DNA from: Lolium rigidum
Taxonomy: Eukaryota; Streptophyta; Magnoliopsida; Poales; Poaceae
Reading direction: 5' to 3'
Assembly (NCBI RefSeq): GCF_022539505.1
Contig: NC_061514.1
Location: forward strand, 215,535,837 to 215,599,836
Length of the DNA stretch: 64,000 nt
Numbering within the stretch: position 1 is the stretch's first letter; every line of letters begins with the position of its first letter. Positions 43,179 through 56,477 of the stretch are shown here, one piece after another. The notes below the pieces were generated by a model, which made no database searches, was not told the origin of the DNA, and saw only the letters and a list, made by a program, of their open reading frames with translations. Made by a program: the position numbers and the translations under genes.

Positions 43179-44870
43179 ATGACACCTATTGCTCCACACT
43201 GCTTCTACGTGCCAGAATTCTTTGAAATTAAACCTGCTTTACTTGAATCTTGTTATGAAGAGCAATTTTACGGTGTTAGTTCTGATGATGTTGCTGCCCA
43301 TCTTAATAATTTTGTTGAACTATGTGAAATGCAAAAGTATAAGGATGTAGATGGTGACATTATAAAATTAAAATTGTTTCCTTTCTCCTTAAGAGGAAGA
43401 GCTAAAGATTAGTTGCTATCTCTGCCTAGAAATAGTATTGATTCATGGACTAAATGTAAGGATGCTTTTATTGGTAGATATTATCCTCCAGCTAAAATTA
43501 TATCTTTGAGAAGTAGCATAATGAATTTTAAGCAATTAGATAATGAACATGTTGCTCAAGCATGGGAGAGAATGAAATCTTTGGTAAAGAATTGTCCCAA
43601 CCCATGGGCTGACTACTTGGATGATCATCCAAACCTTTTATGCAGGATTGAATTTTTCTTCGCGGAACCTATTGGATTCAGCTTGCTGGAGGTACCTTTA
43701 TGTCCATTACTTTGGGGGCGGCAACAAAGCTTCTTGATGATATGATGATAAATTACTCTGAATGGCACACGGAAAGAGCTCCACAAGGTAAGAAGGTAAG
43801 TTCTGTTGAAGAAACCTCCTCCTTGAGTGATAAGATTGATGCTATTATGTCTATGCTTGTGAATGGTAGATCTAATGTTGATCCTAATAATGTTCCTTTA
43901 GCTTCATTGGTTGCCCAAAGAAGAACATGTTGATGTGAATTTCATTAAAAATAATAATTCATGCTTATAGGAATAATTTGGGTAACAACTATAGGCCATA
44001 TCACCGCTGGTGGTAATGATCATGGTAATTCTTATGGTAGATTATGAGGAAAATATGCTAGAACATTGAAAGATCCACTAAGAGCTTTATGCAATCACAA
44101 TATGCGCAAAATCAATTGTTTACTAAAACTACGAATGAACAATCTACCTTGTTGAAAAATATGGAAATCAGCTATGAAAATTTGAATATGGGGATTCGGG
44201 TTTGCAAACTAAGATTTCGAATCAAAGACCGAATCTCATGCTTGTGCTGCGTCACAATCCTCCTTAATTAATAAAATGGCTGCTAAACTGAGGATATTGA
44301 AAATAAGATTGTTACTACAGCAAATGCCATCCAAGTTTGAATTAATGAGAATATTAGATTGATGGTCGAATTGCATGCTAGGTGGGAAGAGAAGAAAATG
44401 AAAAACTAGCTAAAGAGAATAATGTAGCTAAAGTTTGGACTATTACCACCACTAGTAATGTTAATGATTCACATGTTGCTACACCTCCTACTATAATGGT
44501 AAAATAATTGGTGTTGGCAACTCCTAGTGCAAAGCGTGCAAAATTGCCTAAAACTGCTAAGCTATACTCCTAGTGCAAAGCGTGCAAAATTGCTCGAAAC
44601 TGCTAAAGCTGCTGAAATTGATAAAGCTGCTGAAATTTTTCAAAATATTGGGGACAATGATTCCATTGCTTGTAGGTCATAATGATTTAGACTTTGATGA
44701 TTGTCACATCTCTGAAGTTATAAAGTTCTTACAAAAACTTGCTAAAAGTCCCAATGCTAGTGCTATAAATTTGGCCTTTACAAAACATATTACAAATGCT
44801 CCCATAAAAGCTAGAGAAGAGAAACTAAACTTGAAACTTCTATTCCTAGGAAGTTAGAAGATGGTTGGGA
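43179..44870 (+). pseudogene. E gag (broken)
   Basis: The frame starts near 43179 (MTPIAPHCF) and reads through a gag core: LNNFVELCEMQKYKDVDGDIIKLKLF in part, then RGRAKD. It meets a TAG at 43410-43412 where the family has Trp, and continues SLPRNSIDSWTKCKDAFIGRYYPPAKI to about 43620. Further pieces lie in other frames (43700-43933, 44089-44271, 44573-44857). No zinc knuckle is seen. It would have formed the particle shell. Confidence 0.75.
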
Positions 44871-44883
44871 GCCCATCATTAAG

Positions 44884-45320
44884 ATGAGGGTCAATGATTT
44901 TGATTGTAATGCTTTATGTGATCTTGGTGCAAGTATTTCTGTTATGCCTAAGAAAATCTATGATATGCTTGACTTGCCACCATTGAAAAATTGTTATTTG
45001 GATGTTAATCTTGCTGATAATGCTATAAAGAAACCTTTGGGGAGGATTGATAATGTTTGTATTATGGTTAACAATAACCTTGTCCCCGTTGATTTTGTTG
45101 TCTTGGATATTGAATGCAATGCATCTTGTCCCATTATGTTGGGAAGACCTTTTCTTCAACTGTTGGTGCTACCATTGATATGAAGGAAGGTAATATTAAA
45201 TATCAATTTCCTCTCAAGAAAGGTATGGAACAATTTCCTAGAAAGAGAATGAAGTTACCTTATGATTCTATTATAAGAAAAAATTATGATGTTGATGCTT
45301 CGTCTCTTGATAATACTTGA
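44884..45320 (+). pseudogene. E aspartic protease
   Basis: Open frame 44884-45183 with DCNALCDLGASISVMP (catalytic DLG), VDFVVLDIE and CPIMLGRPFLQ, the Athila-lineage protease pattern. A frameshift near 45165 leads into KEGNIKYQFPLKKG (to 45320). The homologous F protease has DLGAGVSVMP. No RT follows. Confidence 0.8.
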
Positions 45321-47893
45321 TACACACTTTCTGCGCCTAGCTGAAAGGCGTTAAAGAAAAGCGCTTATGGGAGACAACCCATTATTTTACTTCTGCACTT
45401 TATTTTATATTTGAGTCTTGGAGTTGTTACTACTGTAGCAACCTCTCCTTATCTTTATTTTATTGCATTGTTGTGCCAAGTAAAATCTTTGATAGTAAAG
45501 CCAATACTAGATTTGGATTGCTGCGCAGGAACAGATTTCTTGATGTCACGAATTTGAGCAGTAGTCCCTGTAGAAAATTTAAAAAAATCTGCCAATTTAC
45601 GTGCGTGATCCACAGATATGTACGCAACTTTCATTCAATTTGGGCATTTTCATCTGAGCAAGTCTGGTGCCCCTTTAAAATTCGTCTTTACGAACTGTTC
45701 TGTTTTGACAGATTCTGCCTTTTATTTCGCATTGCCTGTTTTGCTATGCTTGATGGATTTTTTTGTTCCATTAAATTTCAGTAGCTTTGTGCAATGTCCA
45801 GAAGTGTTAAGAATGATTATGTCACCTCTGAATATATGAATTATGCACTAACCCTCTAATGAGTTTGTTTTGAGTTTGGTGTGGAGGAAGTTTTCAAGGG
45901 TCAAGAGAGGAGGATGATACAATATGATCAAGAAGAGTGAAAAGTCAAAGCTTGGGGATGCCCCGTGGTTCATCGCTGCATATTTTAAGAAGACTCAAGC
46001 GTCTAAGCTTGGGGATGCCCAAGGCATCCCTTCTTCATCGACAACTTATCAGGTTCCTCTAGTGAAACTATATTTTTATTCCGTCACATCTTATGTGCTT
46101 TACTTGGAGCGTCTGTTTGTTTTTGTTTTTGTTTGAATAAAATCGGATCCTAGCATTCTTTGTTTGGGAGAGAGACACGCTCCGTTGTTTCGTATGAACA
46201 CATGTGTTCTTAGCTTCATCTTTAATGTTCATTGCGAAAGTTGGACTATTTCATTCATTGTTATATGGTTGGAAATGGAAAATGCCGCATGTGGTAAATA
46301 GTATAATATCTTGAATAATTTGATACTTGGCAATTGTTGTGCTCATATAGATCATGTTTAAGCTCTTGCATCATGTACCTTGTACCCATTAATGAATAAC
46401 TACATAGAGCTTGTTAAAATTTGGTTTGCATGATTGATCTTTAGAGTCTAGATATTTTCTGGTTGAGGTGTTTGAACAATGAGGAGACAATGTAAAGTCT
46501 TATAATAGTTACAATATGTTCATATGTGAGCTTTTCTGCACCTTTTATACTTGAGTTTGCTTCAAACAACCTTGCTAGCCTAGCCTTGTATTGAGAGGAA
46601 TTCTTCTCGTGCATCCAAATCCTTGAGCCAATAACCATGCCATTTGTGTCCACCATACCTACCTACTACATGGTATTTCTCCGCCATTCCAAAGTACATT
46701 ACTTGAGTGCTACCTCTAAAATTTCTATTCTTTGCCTTTGCAATATATAGCTCATGGGAAAAATAGCCTTAAAAACTATTGTGGTGAAGAATATGTACTT
46801 ATGTGTCTTATTTCTTAATAAGTTGCTTGTTGAGCGGTAACCATGTTTCTAGGGACGCCATCAACTTTTACCTCTGTTGAATATCATGTGAGGTTCTATG
46901 CATGTTCGTCTTGTCTGAAGTAAGGGAGATTTTCATGATCATATGGTTTGAGTATGCATACTGTTAGAGAAGAACATTGGGCCACTAACTAAAGCCATGA
47001 TCCATGGTAGAAGTTTCAGTGTGGACAACTAATCCTCAATCTCTTATGAGAATATTAATTGTTGTTGAATGCTTATGCATTAAAGATGAGTCCATTATCT
47101 GTTGTCTATGTTGTCCCGGTATGGATGTCTAAGTTGAGAATAATCAAAAGCGAGAAATCTAATGCGAGCTTTCTCCTTAGACCTTTGTACAGGCGGCATA
47201 GAGGTACCCCTTTGTGACACTTGGTTGAAACATATGCTATGCAATGATAATCCATGTTAATCCAAGCTAATTAGGACAAGGTGCGAGCACTATTGGTATA
47301 CTATGCATGAGGCTTGCAACTTATCGGATATCTTGTACATAACACATATGCTTTATTACTACCGTTGACAAAATTGTTTCTTTTTTTCAAAATGAAAAGC
47401 TCTAGTACAAATATAGTAATCAGTGCTTCCCTCTGCGAAGGGCCTATCTTCTACTTTATTGTTGAGTCAGTTTGCCTATTCTTTCTATCCCAGAAGCAAA
47501 CACTTGTGTCAACCGTGCATTGATTCTTACATGTTTACTTATTGCACTTGTTATATTGCTTTGTGTTGACAATTATCCATGAGATAAATATGTTGAAGTT
47601 GAAAGCAACTGCTGAAACTTATATCTTCCTTTGTGTTGCTTCAATGCCTTTACTTCGAATTTATTGCTTTATGAGTAACTCTTATGCAAGTCTTATTGAT
47701 GCTTGTCTTGAAAGTATTATTCATGAAAAGTCTTTGCTATATGATTCATTTGTTTACTCATTATCTTCACCATTGCTTCGAATCGCTGCATTCATCTCAT
47801 ATGCTTTACAATAGTATGATCAAGATTATGATAGCATGTCACTTCAAAAATTATCTTTGTTATCGTTTACCTACTCGAGGGCGAGTAGGAACT
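45321..47893 (+). other. E 3' non-coding region
   Basis: A/T-rich, no supported ORF. It contains two internal PPT-like sites, agcttggggatgcc near 45949-45962 and 46005-46018, in addition to the true PPT at 47894-47908. Confidence 0.65.
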
Positions 47894-47908
47894 AAGCTTG
47901 GGGATGCT
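47894..47908 (+). other. E polypurine tract
   Basis: aagcttggggatgct immediately before TGATACGTCC. Confidence 0.85.
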
Positions 47909-49510
47909 TGATACGTCCCAAACGTATCTATAATTTCTTATGTTCCATGCTACTTTTACGATGATACTCACATGTTTTATACACATTATATGTCATTATT
48001 ATGCATTTCCCGGCACTAACCTATTGACGAGATGCCGAAGAGCCGATTGCTTGTTTTCTGCTGTTTTTGGTTTCAGAAATCCTAGTAAGGAAATATTCTC
48101 GGAATTGGACGAAATCAATGCCCAGGGTCCTATTTTTGCACGAAGCTTCCAGAAGACCGGAGAGGAAACGAAGTGGGGCCAAGAGGTGGCCACACAACAG
48201 GGCGGCGCGGCCCAAGCCCTGGCCGCGCCGGCCTACTGTGTGGGCCCCTCGTGACGCCCCTTGACCTGCCCTTCCGCCTACTTAAAGTCTTCGTCGCGAA
48301 ACCCCCGATACCGAGAGCCACGATACGGAAAACCTTCCGGAGACGCCGCCGCCGCCAATCCCATCTCGGGGGATTCGGGAGATCGCATCCGGCACCCTGC
48401 CGGAGAGGGAATCATCTCCCGGAGGTCTCTTCATCGCCATGATCGCCTCCGGATCGATGTGTGAGTAGTCCACCCCTGGACTATGGGTCCATAGCGAGTA
48501 GCTAGATGGTTGTCTTCTCCTCATTGTGCTATCATGTTAGATCTTGTGAGCTGCCTATCATGATCAAGATCATCTATCTGTAATTCTTCATGTTGTGTTT
48601 GTTGGGATCCGATGAATATTGAATACTATGTCAAGTTGATTATCAATCTATCATATATGTTATTTATGTTCTTGCATGCTCTCCGTTGCTAGTAGAGGCT
48701 CTGGCCAAGTTGATACTTGTAACTCCAAGAGGGAGTATTTATGCTCGATAGTGGGTTCATGCCTCCATTAAATGCGGGACAGCGACGAGAAAGTTCTAAG
48801 GTTGTGGATGTCGCTGTTGCCACTAGGGATAAAACATCGATGCTTTGTCTAAGGATATTTGTGTTGATTACATTACGCACCATACTTAATGCAATTGTCC
48901 GTTGTTTGCAACTTAATACTGGAAGGGGTTCGGATGATAACTTGAAGGTGGACTTTTTAGGCATAGATGCATGCTTTGGATAGCGGTCTATGTACTTTGT
49001 CGTAATGCCCCTGATTAAATCTCATAGTACTCATCATGATATATGTATGTGCATTGTTATGCCTTCTTTATTTGTCAATTGCCCAACTGTAATTTGTTCA
49101 CCCAACATCTGCTTATCTTATGGGAGAGACACCTCTAGTGAACTGTGGACCCCGGTCCTATTCTTTACATCTGAAATACAATCTACTGCAATTGTTCTTT
49201 ACTGTTCTTCCCAAACAATCATCATCTTCCACACAATACGTTTAATTTTTTGTTACAGCAAACCGGTGAGATTGACAACCTCACTGTCACGTTGGGGCAA
49301 AGTTCTGTGATTGTGTTGTGCAGGTTCCACGTTGGCGCCGGAATCCCTGGTGTTGCGCCGCACTACACTCCGCCACCATCAACCTTCAACGTGCTTCTTG
49401 ACTCCTACTGGTTCGATAAACCTTGGTTTCTTACCGAGGGAAAACTTGCCGCTGTACGCATCACACCTTCCTCTTGGGGTTCCCAACGGACGTGTGTATC
49501 ACACGCATCA
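47909..49510 (+). repeat. E 3' LTR
   Basis: 1602 bp, TGATACGTCCC...CACGCATCA. A strong GC-rich inverted repeat (48190-48212 with 48221-48243) lies about 280-335 bp from the start, followed by a TATA-like tacttaaag (48279-48287). It ends directly in A2 protease sequence. Confidence 0.9.
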
Positions 49511-51546
49511 ATGATAACCTTTATTGACTTGCCATTGATTCCGGCTCTTGTTTGGAAGATGTTGCACCTTTGATCTTCATTGGGTAGGACATTGGTTGTC
49601 AACACTTTGGTCACCACAAGTGATGGGCTTGCATCATGCACACATAGGACTTGCTCTTGGTCTTCCAAGTCATCCTCTTCATGAGTGGTTGCGGATTGTA
49701 CCAAGGCTTCATATTCACCTTCACTCAAGTACTCCACATCTCCATCATCTCGAGTTATCATAACTCTTGTGTTCTTGCATTCAAAGGATTTATGTCCTTG
49801 AGCACCACACTTGAAGCAAGTGATGTTACTAGATCCGTTGGAAGCCTTGGAGGACATAGTTGATTGCTCCGGCTTGAAGCTTGTAGTCTTGATAGCACTT
49901 CTTATTTGCTTGGGAGGATCCTTGGATGCACTAGCACTTGTATTCTTGAGGCTTGAAGAGGTAGTTGTTGCATTTCTTGCGGCAAAGAAGGTCTTGGTCT
50001 TGGCACTTGCTAAGTCTTCTCGCACTTGGCGCTCGGCCCTTGTAGCTTGATGAAGTAACTCAACCATGTTGGTGTAAGGCAAGAACTCCACTATCCTCTT
50101 GATGGGAATGTTCAATCCATTCAAGAATTTTGCCATAGTTTGCTCTTCTCGCTCATCCACATTGGCACTCATCATGGTCATGTGCATCTCCTTGTAGTAC
50201 TCCTGAAAGGACTTGAAGCTTTGCTTGAGTTGAGTAAGCTTGTTGAAGAGGTCACGTTTGTGGTGGGTGGGCACAAAGCTTTTGTGCATGACTTCTTGCA
50301 TCTCTTCCCATGTGTCAATGGGCTCTAAGTCTTCCTTGTCACGCTTCTTGTTCACTTCTTCCCACCAAACATTTGCATATCCCTCAAACTCAAGTGATGA
50401 CATGGCTACTTTCTTTGCTTCGGAGAAGTTGTGTATGCGGAAGATTTTGTCAACCTTGAGTACCCAAGACAAGTATGCATCGGGGTCTTCCTCTCCTTGG
50501 AACTTGGGCATGGTGAACTTGAGCTTCCCAAAGATTTCTTCCGCATTACGGTCATTGCGTCGAGGTATTGGTCTTGCATCATCTTCGTCCTCATTATGAT
50601 TGCGAGGTTGTGGAGGATGATCCTCATTTTCATTGCGGCGGTTTGGAGGAGGGGGACGCCTTCCATGAGGTTGCCGGAGGTATGGCATGACACTAGCTTC
50701 ACTTGAGGCGTCTTCTTCATTGTGGTGCCTTGCTTCACCTTGAGGAGCATGAGGAGCTTGACGAGCTCGATGATTGAGAGGATTGTGCCGTCTATTGTCA
50801 TTGTTGTTTCTTCTTGCGCCATCATCTTGAGGAGCATCAATATTGATGATTTGGCGTTCTTGGTTCACTTCTTGTTCGGCGTCATGTTGTGGATGCCTTT
50901 GAGCATTGGCCACTTGAGATGGGCGAGGTTGCCCTTGTTGTTGACGTGCCTCTTGCTCATGGCGAAGACGTTCTTGCTCACGTGCATGAAGGAGAGCTTG
51001 ATCATGATGAAGACGTTGTTGTTCCTCTTGGAATTGAGCTTCACGATTTGCTTGTTGTAGTCTCGCTTGTTCAAGTTGAGCACGTACTTGCTCCGCATCT
51101 CGAGCTTGTTGTTGAAGAACTTGAGCATCCACATTATGGTGGTGTGGGTCTTCATTAGAAGCATGGTAAGACGGAGATGAAGCCCGGTGCCTTGAACTAT
51201 GAGAGCGTGAAGACCTTGAGTGTTGGCTTCGGTTGTTGGCGATGTTGGCAATAGCTTGTTCAAGGCGTGCCAACCTTTCTTCTTGCCTTCTCATGCTCGC
51301 CATGTTTTGTTGACCTTGAGTAGCGAGTGTTTACCTCATGTCATGGCCTTGAGCATCAAGCTTGTCATGGAGGTCTTGCACTTGGACATTGAGGTCCCTT
51401 CTTTGCACTTGAGCTCGTTCTTCATAGCGTGTGACGGTCTCATCGATCCTTGCCGTGAGGTCATGGATACTCTTGCTGACGGCTTGAGTAGCTATCCAAT
51501 GTTGGTGTCGTGTCATCGGTAGTTGGTTCCCCTCTCCACTAGACAT
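49511..51546 (-). pseudogene. Element A2: gag with zinc knuckle and start of protease
   Basis: Second copy of 2955-4990. Start ATG 51546-51544; the same in-frame TAA (just before 51331) separates an 82-codon start region from the 598 codons of gag sequence that are open to the E junction. Gag core and CCHC knuckle CFKCGAQGHKSFEC are intact; protease GKSIKVIID stops at the E insertion. Only about seven residues differ from A1 (for example Val/Ala, Ile/Leu, Glu/Gln). The pol part should lie on the far side of E but is not in the window, because D or the gap lies there. Confidence 0.85.
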
Positions 51547-52006
51547 GGTTACCACTAAAACAAGAACTATGTTGTGGGGGTTAGAGGAAAAGCTCACAAG
51601 TAAGTCAAAGACTCACAACAAAATTGAGAAAGTGTATCGAGGTGAGGAACAACCGGTTACACACACAAAAACAAAACTCTATATGGTGTTAGGTATGGAT
51701 GTGGAAAGCCAAATGGAAGAACCAAACGAAAAGTCTATTGTCAAAAGTGGGTAAGATCCCAAAGACACAAGTCAAAGGCGGTGATCACAAAAGGCATACA
51801 CAAGGTGGAACACACGCGTGGGACAAAATGGGGTTAGCGCGACTTGGAAAATGAGCACAAACAAAATTGGTCCTAACGAAGACTACTAGCTCGGTGTCAC
51901 GCCAACACAAGAGAGACCGTGGCTTGGTTGCAAAATTGAGAAGCAACTAGATTTGCGCAAGACGCCTCTCTTCTCTTTTCTCTCTATTGCTTATAAGCTT
52001 TGGACT
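51547..52006 (-). other. Element A2: proximal leader with F2 target duplication
   Basis: Copy of 4991-5450, ending in GGACT (52002-52006), the left target duplication of F2. Confidence 0.8.
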
Positions 52007-53406
52007 TGATGACCCACAAGTATAGGGGATCGCAACGGTCTTTGCGGGAAGTAAAACCCAATTTATTGATTCGACACAAGGGGAGACAAAGAATACTTGA
52101 AAGCCTTAACAGCGGAGTTGTCAATTCAGTCTGCACTGGAAACAGACTTGCTCGCAAGAGTTTATCGATAGTAACAGTTTTATAGCGATAGCGAGTAGTG
52201 AAATAACAGCAGCAGAGTAACAAAGACACCAGTAGTGATTATAGTAAACAGCAGGATTAAAATACTGTAGGCACAGGGATGGATGAACGGGCGTTGCATG
52301 GATGAGAGAAACTCATGTAACAATCAAGCAGGGCATTTGCAGATAATAATAAAACGGTGTCCAAGTAGAAAGCAATCAATAGGCATGTGTTCCAATTATA
52401 GTCGTACGTGCTCGCAATGAGAAACTTGCACAACATCTTTTGTCCTACCAGCCGGTGGCAGCCGGGCCTCAAGGGAATCTACTGGATATTAAGGTACTCC
52501 TTTCAATAGAGTACCGGAGCAAAGCATTAACACTCCGTGAACACATGTGATCCTCACATCACTACCATCCCCTCCGGTTGTCCCGATTTCTGTCACTTTG
52601 GGGCCATTGGTTCCGGACAGCGACATGTGTATACAACTTGCGGGTAAGACCATAAACAATGAATATCATGATGAAATAATAACATGTTCAGATCTGAGAT
52701 CATGGCACTCGGGCCCTAGTGACAAGCATTAAGCATAACAAGTTGCAACAATATCATCAAAGTACCAATTACGGACACTAGGCACTATGCCCTAACAATC
52801 TTATACTATTATATGACCAATCTCATCCAATCCCTACCATCCCCTTCAGCCTACAGCGGGGGAATTACTCACACATGGATGGGGGAAACATGGCTGGTCG
52901 ATGGAGAGGCGTCGGTGGTGATGGTGGCGATGATCTCCTGCAATTCCCCGTCCCCGCGGAGTGCCAGAACGGAGACTTCTGGCTCCCGAGACGGAGTTTC
53001 GCGATGTGGTGGCGTTCTGGAGGGTTTCTGGCGACTTCGACTTCCTCCCGTGCGTTTTTAGGTCGAAGGCAATAAGTAGTCCGAAAGAGGGCGTCGGGGG
53101 CCAGCCGAGGCCGCCACACACTAGGGCCGCGCGGGCCCCTCCTGGGCCGCGCCGGCCTAGTGTGTGGGGCCCTCGGGCCCCCACCTGGCTCGCCCTTCTG
53201 GCTCCGCCAATATTCTGGGAAAATAGGACCTTCTGCATAAATTCTGAGGATTTTCCTGAAAGTTGGATTTCTGCACAAAAACGAGACACCATAACAGTTC
53301 TGCTGAAAACAACGTTAGTCCGTGTTAGTTGCATCCAAAATACACAAATTAGAGGCAAAACAATAGCAAAAGTGTTCGGGAAAGTAGATACGTTTTGGAC
53401 GTATCA
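52007..53406 (-). repeat. F2 3' LTR (left)
   Basis: 1400 bp, nearly identical to 5451-6852; inverted repeat at about 53113-53166. Confidence 0.92.
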
Positions 53407-55646
53407 ACTCCCCCAAGCTTAGCTTAATGCTTGTCCTCAAGCAATTCGAGTTAACAACGAGCGATAAAAGAACTTTCACGAACACATTTGTTCATATGAT
53501 GTAAATATTCTCATGCTATGGCTAACACTTAGGCAGTTCATAATAAGATACATGCAAATAAGATCATCTAATAGCTATGTCAATCATGGAAAGGTACCAA
53601 CAATTAATAATAAGCATCATGAATCATGTATATAAGCAGGATTGCAATGTTCATAAAAGAGTATGATAGAGTGGTATCTCGCTTGCCCATATTTGATCGG
53701 CAAAACATAAATGCTCGAGCACCTCCGAAGTTCATAGAAAGACTAGAAATAGTGATTGTCAAAGATAAAAGCATCAAAGTTATACCACAATCAATCATAT
53801 TTTGAGAAAAGCATATTACACTAAGAATAACAGTTGTGCTCTCAAGAAAGTGCTCAAAGAAAGGATGGAGACACGACATAAAAGTAAAAGATTGACCCTT
53901 CGCAGAGGGAAGCGAGGGATTAACATGCGCTAGAGCTTTTCATTTTTAAAACAGGAGTAAAATTGTTTTGAGAGGTGTTTGTTGTTGTCAACGAATGGTA
54001 ATGGGTACACCAACTACCTCGCCAACCGGACTTTCAAGAGCTACTCCCATGAAGGACGTTATCTCTACCAGCAAGGTAGATCATCCCTCTTCTCTTTTGT
54101 TTACACACGTATTTTAGTTTTATTATGGGTGACACTCCCCCCAACCTTTGCTTACACAAGCCATGGCTAACCGAATCCTCGGGTGCCTTCCATCAATCAC
54201 ATACCATGGAGGAGTATCTATTTGCAAAATTAAGTTGCTTATCGATGAATCGGAGCAAAACATGTGAGGAGAATTATTAGTAAAGTTTGATTAATCGGGG
54301 CTGGGAACCCCATTGCCGGCTCTTTTTGCAAAATTATTGGATAAGCGGATGTGCCACTAGTCCATATGAAAGTCCGTCAAGAGTAAATGACAAGGTTGAA
54401 AGTTAAACACCACATACTTCCTCATGAGCTATGAAACATTAACACAAATTGAGAAGCATTTTGAAGGTTTAAAGGTAGCGCATGAGAATTTACTTGGAAT
54501 GGTTTGAAATGCCATGCATAGGTATTTATGGTGGACACTTTGGAATAACTTGGTTTTCATGTGTTTGGAAGCACGAGCAGCGTTCCCGCTCAGTACAAGT
54601 GAAGGCTAGCAATAGACTGGGAAGCGACAATCAAGAGAGCAGTAACTGTCATAATCATGCTTGTGACAAAATAAATTAACTGAGGCATAAAAGTGATACA
54701 AGAATTCTGAAGCAATGTAAATCATCGAGGCTTAATTGACTTTTGTTCAGTCATGCATGCGTGAGCATGTGCCAAGTTAATTCAAACGAATTATTCAGAG
54801 GAGGATACCACAATATCATACCTATTTATGAATAAAACAATGCAAGCAAACATCCATGACATGCTACTCATATTAATAAATTGGAGCTAAACATGAGAGA
54901 TCATGAACTACTAGACATTCTTAAATGACATATACCTCACATGAACCAACTAAGCATGCTCACATGGATGAGTATATGTACAAAAATGAAAACAAATAGA
55001 GTTCATACCAGCCTCTCACCACAATCAGATCGTCGAATATCGTCATTATTGCCTTTCACTTGTGTAGCTTGGATAATATGAAATGAAAACCACGCTCCAG
55101 CCACCGAAGACCATTGAACTCATAATGAACTTTACAAACCAAAGAAGAACAGCAAATATTTTTGGTGTTTTCGAATTTGAGAACAAGAATAAAAAGAAGC
55201 AAGCGAACAAAGCAAAATCTTTTTGGGTTTTCTTATAGCAAACTAGCAATAGCAAATAAAGCGAAACAAATGCAAGAAACCAAAATAAAAAATGGTGAAG
55301 AGAAACAACATAAATATTTTTGGTCTTTTTGTGTTTTGGGCAAGAAACAAAGCAAAAACAAGAAATGGCAAACTAGAAAAGTCACATAAACACAAAGCAG
55401 CAGAAATTCGTCAAACTTGACAGCAGTACAGTACTCGATTTTTAAGAAATTCTTCCACTGCTCAAATCGAAAAGTGTTCAACTAATGAAAGTTAGATAAC
55501 AACCTGGGTAACATCCACAAAAATTGGCTTCGTAAATATCGTTCTGGCTATTTTTGAGAATTTTTTTGGTAACAATCCAGAATCTGTTTTCAGGCAGCAC
55601 TTCCCCAAATATCATCTCCCTCTCATTAGAAAACAACTCAAAGAAA
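53407..55646 (-). other. F2 3' non-coding region
   Basis: PPT 53407-53420 (aagcttgggggagt in element orientation), then A/T-rich DNA with no coding potential. The empty Helitron site is at 54827/54828. A second PPT-like stretch (ctcccccaaagctt) lies at about 55711-55724. Confidence 0.75.
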
Positions 55647-56477
55647 CTAAACAAGTATGTACAAGTATCCAGCAACCATAATATGCAAAGAATGAGTGAT
55701 GCCGGTATACCTCCCCCAAAGCTTAGGGTTTTGGCCTAAGTGGAGATCAACCACAACGAGGGTCTGGGTTCCATGCCGGTGGATCATACATGGCGTAGTC
55801 ATAATAAGGTCCCGATGCAGAAGAAAAGCGTGGAGGCTCCTCATGCCCAACTTGTTGATGCGAAGAACTTGCTCGCATCGGATGACGAGTCGAGGTGTTC
55901 CTCGTCCTCCTCCGTGTTGTCTCTTGCACGATGGCCTCCTCCCTTTCCATTCACCATCCTCTGAGAAGCTTCTTCCATGACAAATCATCTTGAAGAGGTC
56001 CAAGAAATCTTGCGGCGATCCCCTTATCTTCTCGCATGATCCCCATTGCGGCACTCTGATTGCTGCACAAAAATCATTGAATAGCAAGTTAACAGTTTTA
56101 TTATAAATTTTGTACTGAACCATGGGGTTAGATCGCGACCAATTGAATTTGAAATCCTGCACTACAGACATAGTTAGTTTTGCATATTGGCATGGTTCAC
56201 CATCAACAAAATCATCCAACCCTGCACGAGAAATTAAACATCGAACATCTTGCAAGATTCCTGCACTACTCATAAAATCCACGCACGGGTAGTAAGCGGG
56301 GTATACTCCTTCTTCGCGGTGAACTCTCATGACCGGTTGCACCTCCAATTCTTGTTGGTTGAGTTGGTGCCTACTCCATTCCATTTTCTGAAATTTTTCA
56401 ACAAACAATATAAAATTTGATTTGGTGACATATAATTGCGGGAAACTACCATAGGAACTTGCTAGAGTACTAATCAT
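55647..56477 (-). pseudogene. F2 second ORF (Athila-type 3' ORF)
   Basis: Open for 276 codons from 56477. Residues 1-200 match the F1 gene (EEGVYPAYYPCVDF, VQDFKFNWSRSNP, FNDFCAAIRVPQWGS). The last third is probably out of frame: the alternative frame 55950-55747 gives a Tyr/Pro/Asp-rich tail (SSASGPYYDYAMYDPP) followed by a stop. Function unknown. A frame slip near 55870-55960 could be an assembly error. Confidence 0.65.

Larger units (their letters stand above)
42598..49510 (+). mobile_element. E: Athila-like (Sabrina-style) LTR retrotransposon, non-autonomous
   Basis: Plus-strand element lacking most of its 5' LTR (gap). It has the 5' LTR tail, a decayed primer site, broken gag, an aspartic protease, about 2.6 kb of non-coding DNA, PPT and a complete 1602-bp 3' LTR. 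No RT or integrase. It is inserted in the protease region of A2 (minus strand); A2 resumes at 49511. The text of its LTR and leader recalls the Triticeae Sabrina family, which I cannot confirm here. Confidence 0.88.
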
